In this document: positions 1 through 7,903 of the stretch, piece by piece | Layout of the letters: every line of letters begins with the position of its first letter | Position numbering within the stretch: position 1 is the stretch's first letter | Assembly: GCA_020060625.1 (NCBI GenBank) | Contig: JAGUZU010000106.1 | Span: forward strand, 34,326 to 98,325 | Direction: 5' to 3' | From: Anaerolineales bacterium | Lineage (GTDB): Bacteria > Chloroflexota > Anaerolineae > Anaerolineales > Villigracilaceae | DNA length: 64,000 bases | The notes under the pieces: model-generated | Seen by the model: only the letters and a program-made list of their open reading frames with translations | The model's database searches: none | What the model was told of the DNA's origin: nothing | Made by a program: the position numbers and the translations under genes

Positions 1-1
1 G

Positions 2-556
2 CCTTCGCTGACTCCCACCATTACCCTTACCCCAACCATCACACTGACGCCGACGATCACCGAGATGCCCACGCTCACGCTGACGCCCGCCGTCTCGGAT
101 ACTCCTTCGCCCACTACAACGCCCTTCCTGCCGATTGCCATCGAGGCGCTGTTTGCAGGACCCGTCACCCCAAACCCGGATGCAATATTTACGGCAATTC
201 AATTTTCAACCGAATTCGACGGCACCAACCCAATCAATCCACGAACCGTATTCGAGCTTCCCATCGGCACGATGTACGGCGGCTTCGATTACAACAACAC
301 CCTTCCCGGCGTGCAATGGACCGCGCTCTGGTATCGGGGGCGTCAACTTGTCTGTTATGAGACCGAGCCCTGGCGGGATGCGTGGGGTACGGGCGGCATC
401 GGCGGCTATACGGAGTGTGCCAACCCCATTGGCGGCTGGCTTCCCGGTCAATACGAGGTGCAGATATTCATGGGCTATGAGTGGAAGGTGGTGGGACGTT
501 TCGTTGTGCAGGAAAACCTGACCACGCCGACAGCGACTGGCACGCCAACCCCGTAA
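2..556 (+). CDS. Secreted/cell-surface protein, C-terminal part, Thr/Pro-rich linker (5' truncated by window edge)
   Basis: Frame open from base 2 (PSLTPTITLTPTITLTPTITEMPTLTLTP...) through the listed ORF; low-complexity T/P linker then a globular C-terminal domain. Confidence 0.6.
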   Translation, partial: PSLTPTITLTPTITLTPTITEMPTLTLTPAVSDTPSPTTTPFLPIAIEALFAGPVTPNPDAIFTAIQFSTEFDGTNPINPRTVFELPIGTMYGGFDYNNTLPGVQWTALWYRGRQLVCYETEPWRDAWGTGGIGGYTECANPIGGWLPGQYEVQIFMGYEWKVVGRFVVQENLTTPTATGTPTP

Positions 557-652
557 AATTCACCGCAGATGCCCATTCGGATGCGCTGTGAACGAGGATA
601 AAAGAGATTTGGTTGTCAACATCAAAGTCCGTCTGCGTTTATCTGCGGTTCA

Positions 653-756
653 CTACCGTACAAAACTGCCAAATCGAACCGCCAAGTCGCCAAGAAAGCC
701 GTTAAAAACTTGGCGTTCTTGGCGACTTGGCGGTAGAAATTCAAAATGTACGGTAG
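653..756. repeat. Nested inverted repeat (CTACCGTACA...ACCGCCAAGTCGCCAAGAA / TTCTTGGCGACTTGGCGGT...TGTACGGTAG)
   Basis: Perfect 19-bp arms 678-696 / 716-734 nested inside perfect 10-bp arms 653-662 / 747-756; intergenic. Confidence 0.85.
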
Positions 757-798
757 AGAATCTGCGGTAAAACAAACACTTTCAAAGGGAGCGCCACC

Positions 799-1290
799 AT
801 GACCGAAAAAGCTTTTCAAGATTTCTACCCCGAATACTTTGCCCATTGTTACGGATGCGGCACGATGAACGAATTCGGACACCAGATCAAGAGCCATTGG
901 GACGGCGACGAAGCCGTTGCGCATTTCCAGCCCAAGCCATACCACACCGCCATTCCCGGTTATGTATATGGCGGACTGCTCGCCTCGCTCATTGACTGTC
1001 ACGGCACGGGGACGGCTGCTGCGGCGGGCTATCGCGCCGAAAACCGCGAGATGGACACCGAGCCGCCGCTTCGTTATCTCACCGCCTCGCTGCATGTGGA
1101 TTATCTAAAGCCCACGCCGCTCGGTCCCACGCTCGAAATTCGCGGGAAGGTAAAGGAAGTCAAGGGACGCAAGGTTGTCGTCGAAGAATGGATCCAGGTG
1201 GATGGGGTCGTCACCGTGCGGGGCGAAGTGGTCGCGGTGCAGGTTCCCGAAGAGATGGTGAAGGAGTTGTTGGGGAAGGGGAATTCGTGA
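799..1290 (+). CDS. PaaI-like hotdog-fold thioesterase
   Basis: Hotdog-type sequence (CYGCG...YVYGGLLASLIDCHGTGTA...); RBS-like GGGAGCG upstream. Confidence 0.75.
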   Translation: MTEKAFQDFYPEYFAHCYGCGTMNEFGHQIKSHWDGDEAVAHFQPKPYHTAIPGYVYGGLLASLIDCHGTGTAAAAGYRAENREMDTEPPLRYLTASLHVDYLKPTPLGPTLEIRGKVKEVKGRKVVVEEWIQVDGVVTVRGEVVAVQVPEEMVKELLGKGNS

Positions 1291-1365
1291 TGCGTGAAAC
1301 AAAACCTCTCGCTGTTCCGATGCCCGTTAAAGCGGCTGCCGCGCGAGACAACCAGCCGCTAACCG

Positions 1366-2292
1366 CTAAATCGCCCACTCTTTCTTTTTGACGGGGATTT
1401 CCCTTGCGATCTCCGCCGCGAGGCGGGCGTTATTTAATAACAATGCGAGATTGGCTTTGAGGGATTTGCCCTTCGTCAATTCACCGATGCGGGACAGCAA
1501 AAATGGAGTCAACGCCTGACCGTGGATTCCCTGCGCGACGGCTTCAGCAGACGCTTTGGCGATGATCGGCTCCATCCCGGACGTTGGAATTGATTCTGCT
1601 TCGGGAATTGGATTTGCCACGAGGATGCCGCTCTTCATGCCCAGTTCCCAATGCGCTTTGGCGAAGTCTGCGATCTCTTTGGGTGAGTCGAGCCGCGCGC
1701 TGACGTTTAGTCCGCTTTCGCGGGAATAAAAGGCGGGGAATTCGTCGGTTCTGTAGCCGACGACGGGAACGCCCATGGTTTCGAGAACTTCGAGTGTGGC
1801 AGGCAAATCCAGAATCGCTTTCGCTCCCGCGCACACGACGATGGTCGGAATCTCCGCCAGCGAACGCAGGTCGGTGGAAATATCGAAGGGACTCTCCTTG
1901 TGGACTCCGCCGATTCCGCCTGTAGCGAAAACCTTGATTCCCGCCATGTTCGCGGCGAACATCGTCCCTGCGACGGTGGTGCCGCCGTTCGCTTTTTTGA
2001 CGATGGCGGCGGCGAAGTCGCGGTGACTGACTTTGAGCGTGGAGTCGGATTCAGAAAACTGAACCAGTTCCTGGTCGGAGAGTCCGATGCGGATTTTTCC
2101 GTCCAGCAGGGCAATCGTGGCGGGGGTTGCGCCGTGGTCGCGCACCTGTTTTTCCATATCCCGCGCGAGTTGGAGGTTTTGCGGTTGGGGAAGCCCGTGC
2201 GTGATGACGGTGGATTCAAGCGCGACGATGGGAGCGCCAATATCGAGGGCGCGCGAAATTTCGGGGGAAAGTTGGATGTGAGGATGTCTCAT
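1366..2292 (-). CDS. psuG: Pseudouridine-5'-phosphate glycosidase
   Basis: PsuG signature (PIVALESTVITHGLPQPQN..., NGGTTVAGTMFAANMAGIKVFATGGIGGVH...); start overlaps upstream stop as TAATG. Confidence 0.93.
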   Translation of the reverse strand: MRHPHIQLSPEISRALDIGAPIVALESTVITHGLPQPQNLQLARDMEKQVRDHGATPATIALLDGKIRIGLSDQELVQFSESDSTLKVSHRDFAAAIVKKANGGTTVAGTMFAANMAGIKVFATGGIGGVHKESPFDISTDLRSLAEIPTIVVCAGAKAILDLPATLEVLETMGVPVVGYRTDEFPAFYSRESGLNVSARLDSPKEIADFAKAHWELGMKSGILVANPIPEAESIPTSGMEPIIAKASAEAVAQGIHGQALTPFLLSRIGELTKGKSLKANLALLLNNARLAAEIAREIPVKKKEWAI

Positions 2293-3887
2293 TAGGTTTT
2301 CTGTATGTAGTGGAAGAGGTTGTGGTCTATGTCGTGAAGCGCCTTTTTGATTTTTGAGATGTCGGCTTGTTTTTCGATCGGCGACCGGTTTTCTTTTTGA
2401 ATCAGTTCCATCGCCGCGATCAGTTCCTTGCGGACGGCTTTCAGGATTTCCACGGCGATTGCGTGCGCGTCCTTTTTGCTGGCGCTTTGCTGGGCGATCT
2501 GACGCAGGAGGTAGGGGCTGGTGGCAACCTCGGAACTGCTTTCGATCAGTTTCGCCAGGTCTGTGATCTCCCGGTCGGTGAGACGGCGGGTGGTGGTCTT
2601 TTCGTAGTTGGCAATGACGACGTTGTTGACGAGTTCGATGATCTCGTTCAATTCATACTTTTTTGCCAAATGCTCGATGGCGTTGCGGCGTTTGATGTTT
2701 TCGCGGGTGAGGTCCCACGCCTCTTTGAGTTTTTCCAATATTACGGCGGACGGCAATTGCCAGGTGCCGATGTCGATCCAATGGACGGAGACGCCGAGTT
2801 TTGCGGCTTTGTGCTTGAAGGCTGGTTCGAAGAATTGCGCGGTGATTTTGGAGCGCGACTCGAAGTTGGGCGGGAGCATGTTCTTTGTCCGGTTCAACAG
2901 CGTGTGTTCGCCGGTCATTTCCACACGCATTTGGGTGATGGTCTGTTCGTTCTTTGTGATGGCGTCCACTTCCTTTTGGCTGATGCTGGCAAGGATTTCG
3001 CTGAGCGTGCGCGTGGTGATCAATTTTTCCAATTCGTAGGTTACGAGCGGGATTACCGTCGTATCCCAGGGGAAGGTTACGCCGGAGGGCGTGGACGGCG
3101 GCGGCGTGATGATGCTCTGGTTATAGACGAGCGCCTTTACCGCATCCGGTTCGAAGGAGTACGGGTCTTCTTCGAGCGCGTCGTCCTGCGGGGGCGGTTT
3201 TCGCAGGATGCTGAAGATGACTTTGATATCCAGCGCTTCGATCGGGATGCCGTCCTTGGTGCGCGCCCGGACCGAAAGCCCGCGGACGAACTGATCGCGC
3301 AGGTTGATGGCGGCGTACTCGCGCCTGCCCACTTCGTCGTGCTTGCCGATCTCGCGGATGCGCTCGAACCTGCCGAGCATCCACGCCTCGCCTCTTGGAT
3401 AAATGACCTCCGGCTCGCCATTGACCTTTTCCAACAGCGCGGCGCTGCCAAGATTGACTTGTATTTCGCCGGGTCCGCCGATGAGGATGATGGGCGACTG
3501 TTCGTCCTGTTCGGAGATCTTGCCTTCGTTAATGATGATGCGCTCCCCGCTCCCTCCGAAGGCGACCTCTTCGATGAATTCCGATGCCAGGGTTTCGTCG
3601 TGTAGTTCGTAAATGTCATCCAGATAGTGCGCCGCCTTCGCCTTTGCCGCGCCGTACACGACGAACAAAAGCGGAAGGTATTTGGCGAAATTCAGCCCGA
3701 TGATGACGAGGCGATGGGTGGATTGCTCCGCCTGGAACACCGTGAGTAGCATGGCGAGCCCGCTCAACACGAGCCACAATGCAAGCCCGGCAAGAATCCG
3801 CCAGCGGTTTCTGAATTCGACGCTTTTATCCGTCAAACCGAAAAGCAGGGCTGAGAGTTCGTCGCGCTGGGTGGATTGCCGTTTCAT
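2292..3887 (-). CDS. Divergent SPFH/band-7-like membrane protein (copy 4)
   Basis: N-terminal hydrophobic segments then PHB-like core (GPGEIQVNLGSAALLEKVNG...VRARTKDGIPIEALDIKVIFSI), charged helical C-terminus. ATG at 3887 overlaps preceding stop. Confidence 0.7.
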   Translation of the reverse strand: MKRQSTQRDELSALLFGLTDKSVEFRNRWRILAGLALWLVLSGLAMLLTVFQAEQSTHRLVIIGLNFAKYLPLLFVVYGAAKAKAAHYLDDIYELHDETLASEFIEEVAFGGSGERIIINEGKISEQDEQSPIILIGGPGEIQVNLGSAALLEKVNGEPEVIYPRGEAWMLGRFERIREIGKHDEVGRREYAAINLRDQFVRGLSVRARTKDGIPIEALDIKVIFSILRKPPPQDDALEEDPYSFEPDAVKALVYNQSIITPPPSTPSGVTFPWDTTVIPLVTYELEKLITTRTLSEILASISQKEVDAITKNEQTITQMRVEMTGEHTLLNRTKNMLPPNFESRSKITAQFFEPAFKHKAAKLGVSVHWIDIGTWQLPSAVILEKLKEAWDLTRENIKRRNAIEHLAKKYELNEIIELVNNVVIANYEKTTTRRLTDREITDLAKLIESSSEVATSPYLLRQIAQQSASKKDAHAIAVEILKAVRKELIAAMELIQKENRSPIEKQADISKIKKALHDIDHNLFHYIQKT

Positions 3888-5296
3888 GAGTTGCCCTGTC
3901 CCGTTTGATGCCTGGACGCATCGAGCTTGTTGACCAACAGCCATTTCCAGATGTCGTCCAGTTTTTTGCGTTCGATTTCCATTTCGCTGTTCGCGCCGCT
4001 CTCCACCAGCAGGGATTCGCGCAGCGGTTCGATCAGGTTTTGCAGGGTGGCGTACTCATCCTGCGGGGGCGCTATGGGGTTGTCGAAATTCGCCGACACG
4101 ATGCGCGCAAAATTTTTGATCGCTTCGTTGCGGGCGGCGGTTTCGATCACTGCCTCCTCGTCGTTCAGGAGTTCCTCTTCGCGTTTGGCGGTTTTCATCC
4201 ATTCCGCGCTCCATTGTTTGGTGAGGTTCTCCTCCATTGCCGGTTCAAAGAGCAGGTTGTGGATACGCACCTGCGATATCTCAAGTCCGCGCGCCTGCAA
4301 TTGTTTGAATTCCAGGCTTTCGACCCATTCGCCTGTCGGTGTGCCTGTGTCGTCCAGCGCCACCACATCCGCCTGCCGAACGCGCTTGTTGATCATATCC
4401 TCGATGGTCTGTAATCCGCTGACGCCTTCGGAGGTGAACAATTCCTCCAGCTTGAATTTGCGGACGTATTCGCGCCATAAATTGACCACCAGGTGCGCCG
4501 GGAGTTTGTTCCATTCCATGCGGGTCTTTTTGTTGTCCGATGTGCCAAGTTCGATTACTTCGCGGGTGATGGCGTTGCGAACGGAAGCCGGGTCGAACCC
4601 GTATTGCGAGATCACCCCGCTTTCGGTCGGTTTGTTTTGAATGGGGCGTTTGATGCTGAATTTGACGCTGATGGTCGGCGAGACCTCGAAACCATCGCGG
4701 GTCAACCCGGCGGTTTGCTGGCGGCGATTCTGCAATTCGTTATAGACTTTGGGAGAGGAGATCGGCACCGGATTCAAGAACGGCTGGTCGCTCGCAAGCG
4801 GACCGATGAACTGCCACTGCGACCGGAGATCGACACTCCCTGCTACATATTCCTTCCCGCTCGTGAACTTGATCCCGGGACCCACCGCGCCTTTGATCTG
4901 CGTGTCTGTCCGCAGGACGACTGCGCTGGCGGTATCCAACGCCAGCACGCCGGGACCGCGTTTGCCCGCCTCGCCTTCATGTTCGATGACGCGCCCGTTC
5001 TTGATGAAGAGCGTCGGTCCGCGCTGACCGGATTCGAATATCTTGACCCGCGCGTAAATCTCCCTCCTGTCCTTCGGATTTTGAATGGGCAGGATGAATT
5101 GCGCAAAGAAATAGATCAGGCGGTCGAGGAGATAATAGGCGGCGAAAAAGTCAATGATGAGAATGACGACGCTGACGATGGGATTAAACGGAATATCCAG
5201 CCCCCACAGGATGCCATGCCAGATGCCGGCTGTGGCAAGGATGACGCCAAACGGCGTTTGCAGGATTGAGCCGAGCCCGCTGAGGAGTCTTCGCAT
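3884..5296 (-). CDS. Divergent SPFH/band-7-like membrane protein (copy 3)
   Basis: Two hydrophobic segments; RGPGVLALDTASAVVLRTDTQIKGAVGPGIKFT...AGLTRDGFEVSPTISVKFSI. Confidence 0.7.
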   Translation of the reverse strand: MRRLLSGLGSILQTPFGVILATAGIWHGILWGLDIPFNPIVSVVILIIDFFAAYYLLDRLIYFFAQFILPIQNPKDRREIYARVKIFESGQRGPTLFIKNGRVIEHEGEAGKRGPGVLALDTASAVVLRTDTQIKGAVGPGIKFTSGKEYVAGSVDLRSQWQFIGPLASDQPFLNPVPISSPKVYNELQNRRQQTAGLTRDGFEVSPTISVKFSIKRPIQNKPTESGVISQYGFDPASVRNAITREVIELGTSDNKKTRMEWNKLPAHLVVNLWREYVRKFKLEELFTSEGVSGLQTIEDMINKRVRQADVVALDDTGTPTGEWVESLEFKQLQARGLEISQVRIHNLLFEPAMEENLTKQWSAEWMKTAKREEELLNDEEAVIETAARNEAIKNFARIVSANFDNPIAPPQDEYATLQNLIEPLRESLLVESGANSEMEIERKKLDDIWKWLLVNKLDASRHQTGQGNS

Positions 5297-5299
5297 TTA

Positions 5300-5324
5300 G
5301 GTCGATTCTAAAGCAGAATCGACC
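5300..5324 (-). promoter_or_regulatory. Perfect hairpin (GGTCGATTCT-N5-AGAATCGACC) directly 5' of the SPFH copy 3 start codon
   Basis: 10-bp perfect arms; ends 4 nt from the ATG (5294-5296), where an SD would be expected. Confidence 0.6.
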
Positions 5325-5354
5325 AAACCGCCAACCGCTTTGTGGAAGATGACA

Positions 5355-6572
5355 TCAAGGGGCAATGGGTTTTGCCACGGCATGAACAATGCCGAAGATG
5401 CGAATGTTTTCCGTGATTTCGATGTCTGCGGTTTCGGAACCCTTGATACTGGATTCTGACCTGAGCATGTTCTTCTCTGCGTCGAAGCGTTTCACAAAGT
5501 AGAAAGTTTCGTCCGTTTCTTCTTCGAGGCGGCAGGCAACCACGACATCGTTATGATTGCTGTTGGAATTGCGCTCAACCAGCACATAATCGCCGTCTCG
5601 AATGGAGACGGTACCCTTTTTCATCTTGTTCATGCTGTTTCCCCGCACTTTCATCCAACCCCATTCATTTCCTTTTGACAGGGTAATTCTCTTGTCCGGT
5701 TTCAATGGGTGCAGGCTGTGGGGCTTGCCATCCAGGTTAAGGCGGTCAATTTCGGCGGATTTTCCTGTTATATCCGGTGATAGGGGCTCGCCAGAGCGGC
5801 TTGCCCGAATTTTCTGACCGTAAATTTTCTGCGAGGATAAAGTCATATAACCCAATTGATCGGTACGGGTTTCGGTTTCCTGCGGGGTTTCATCCTCCGG
5901 TTCGCTGGGTATTGACGATGCGGCATGAAAGACGATTTTATTGGATGGGTAATTCTCGTTCGTGAGCGAGATGGGAATGTGTAAAGTTACGGATGGCAAG
6001 TCATCCTCGTCGTCTGTGGGAGGATCCTGCACGGGAAAGAGGTCGGTATTTTCAGCAGGATCAGGCATAAATGTCCGAAAGAGAGGCTCGTTGGATAGTC
6101 GTTCCAGCGCATCGTTGACTTCCATTTGAAGAATCCTGCGAATATTGCCCTCCCTTTCCGCTTCGGGTGAATTGATTCGCACGCTGGTTTCGAGGGAGTG
6201 CAAGGCTCTTTGCAGGGCGCGCCGCGCTTCACGAAAATTTCGAACGGCAACGTGGCATAGCCCAAGCGCCCGGTACGCAAGGGATTTGTTGACCGGCGAG
6301 TTCCACATCTCTTGCGTGGCAGTGTTGAAACATTCGATTGCGCGGTCGAATTGATCCCGTTCGTAATGCAAACACCCGAGCAGAAAACGATGAATGCCGA
6401 TCAGGTCATGATTTTCCAGGTTGGTCTGGGCAAGGATGTTGCTTAACTCGGCGATGGCTGCCTGCAACGGATCGGGTTCGTTGGAATCCAATTGCAGGAT
6501 TGCGTCACGAATGCGAAGCATTTCGCCCTCGCAAATTAACAGGGTGACGATGGCGGCAATATCGTTTTTCAT
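5355..6572 (-). CDS. TPR-repeat protein with C-terminal LexA/S24-type peptidase domain
   Basis: TPR-like N-terminus (FLLGCLHYERDQFDRAIECFNTA...AYRALGLCHVAVRNFREARRALQRAL); C-terminus VRGNSMNKMKKGTVSIRDGDYVLVERNS...NDVVVACRLEEETDETFYFVKRF matches LexA/UmuD Ser (GxSM) and Lys (VKRL-like) motifs. No HTH recognised. Confidence 0.75.
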   Translation of the reverse strand: MKNDIAAIVTLLICEGEMLRIRDAILQLDSNEPDPLQAAIAELSNILAQTNLENHDLIGIHRFLLGCLHYERDQFDRAIECFNTATQEMWNSPVNKSLAYRALGLCHVAVRNFREARRALQRALHSLETSVRINSPEAEREGNIRRILQMEVNDALERLSNEPLFRTFMPDPAENTDLFPVQDPPTDDEDDLPSVTLHIPISLTNENYPSNKIVFHAASSIPSEPEDETPQETETRTDQLGYMTLSSQKIYGQKIRASRSGEPLSPDITGKSAEIDRLNLDGKPHSLHPLKPDKRITLSKGNEWGWMKVRGNSMNKMKKGTVSIRDGDYVLVERNSNSNHNDVVVACRLEEETDETFYFVKRFDAEKNMLRSESSIKGSETADIEITENIRIFGIVHAVAKPIAP

Positions 6573-7897
6573 GAATTGTTTCCGGGCATTTGCATTGGGA
6601 ACTTGATCGCTTCCTGCAGCTTTTCCAGCGTTTCGAGCGCTTCCCTGGCAAGGTTTGACCGCACCTCGGGACTCTGCATGCTTTGGTCGAGAAACCCTGA
6701 GACGGTCAGCAAGAGGTTTTCCGGGAAGCTGGCTGAGTCAATGCGATTGAGTCCATTGGCAAGGGTTAGGATCAAGTCTCGCTGCATTTCGGCGCGGGCT
6801 TTCTCCTGCAAGCGGATGCGATGCGCCGCCACTTCGCCTTTCGTAATGGCGGTTGTATTTTTATGCGCCGTCTCCCATGTTAGTTTGCGCAGGCGGTTCA
6901 CTTTGGGAGGCAGTTCAACTTCCATGATTTGCAGGTTTAACAGCGATACGCCGTACTCCTGAAGTTTTTCGTTGATGTTTTGACTCAACTCCATAATGTT
7001 TGCGTTTGAAAGCAGGGTGGTCTGGCTGTGTTCCTTCAGGAACAATTGATCCAGATACCTTCTGGAAATGAAGCCGCCCAGAATTCCCTGGGTTTGACCC
7101 GTTGCGAAATTGACCCATTCGCTCGTTTCCTTGCCGTTTTTATATGTGTGTTCGACCGCTTTGCGGACGGAGACGGGGTCGAAGGGAATTAACTTGTTTT
7201 CATCGTTCTCGCTTCGCTCCTGACCGAGAAAATATTCTCCGCGTACCCGAAGCTTCACCCTGATTCCATCCTTTGTCCATGCGGTCAGTTCGATTTCCTC
7301 GGTCTTGGGACCAACGTCCAGCACGGCGGCAACCCGTTCGTCCCAATGCAGAAACGCAGCGCCCTGCCCAACCACCCTTGAGAATTGCCCAAGGTGTTCG
7401 AGGTAAAGCGCGTGACCCGGCTTGATGACCAGTTTGACTGGTCCACCGATGATTGTTGCCCAGTGATTCGGCGGGTCCAGTTTTTGTTCCCTGGCTGTTA
7501 CTGTTTGGAATTTGATCCATTTGGAAAAAGGGGGCGGCATGAGCGGCACGCCGGAAACGCGTATTTTCACGATTTCGAGCAGGTCATTCTCTTCATTCAG
7601 ATTGTGGAATTGTTGGATGAATTTTGCCGCAGACTGAAAAATATAATACCTGCCGATTGCGTAGAACACAAGTGAAACCGAAGCCACGCCAAGAATCTCC
7701 TGCCACGTAAGTTCCCTCGCCTCGGGACGCTCTTTTAGTGTTCCAAGGAGAAGAACAATGTAGAATATCGAAAAGGCAACGGCAAAGAAGGGCAGGACGG
7801 TCAACTGACCGTCTTTGCCCATCGAATCTTCATGGGCTTGTTTTTCCGTATAAAGTCCCTGCCACTTCTGTGGATCGTTGGATGGTTTGAATGGCAT
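6569..7897 (-). CDS. Divergent SPFH/band-7-like membrane protein (copy 2)
   Basis: Two hydrophobic segments; GGPVKLVIKPGHALYLEHLGQFSRVVGQGAAFL...AWTKDGIRVKLRVRGEYFLG; ATGA overlap with the TPR-S24 gene. Confidence 0.7.
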   Translation of the reverse strand: MPFKPSNDPQKWQGLYTEKQAHEDSMGKDGQLTVLPFFAVAFSIFYIVLLLGTLKERPEARELTWQEILGVASVSLVFYAIGRYYIFQSAAKFIQQFHNLNEENDLLEIVKIRVSGVPLMPPPFSKWIKFQTVTAREQKLDPPNHWATIIGGPVKLVIKPGHALYLEHLGQFSRVVGQGAAFLHWDERVAAVLDVGPKTEEIELTAWTKDGIRVKLRVRGEYFLGQERSENDENKLIPFDPVSVRKAVEHTYKNGKETSEWVNFATGQTQGILGGFISRRYLDQLFLKEHSQTTLLSNANIMELSQNINEKLQEYGVSLLNLQIMEVELPPKVNRLRKLTWETAHKNTTAITKGEVAAHRIRLQEKARAEMQRDLILTLANGLNRIDSASFPENLLLTVSGFLDQSMQSPEVRSNLAREALETLEKLQEAIKFPMQMPGNNS

Positions 7898-7903
7898 GAT
7901 CGG

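Noticed and set aside
588-770. 60-aa ORF upstream of the thioesterase
   Set aside because: Lies mostly within the nested palindromic repeat; no independent coding evidence.
2367-3605. 412-aa plus-strand ORF antisense to SPFH copy 4
   Set aside because: Shadow ORF in high-GC coding DNA; composition non-protein-like, no recognisable domain, and the minus strand encodes a coherent membrane protein.
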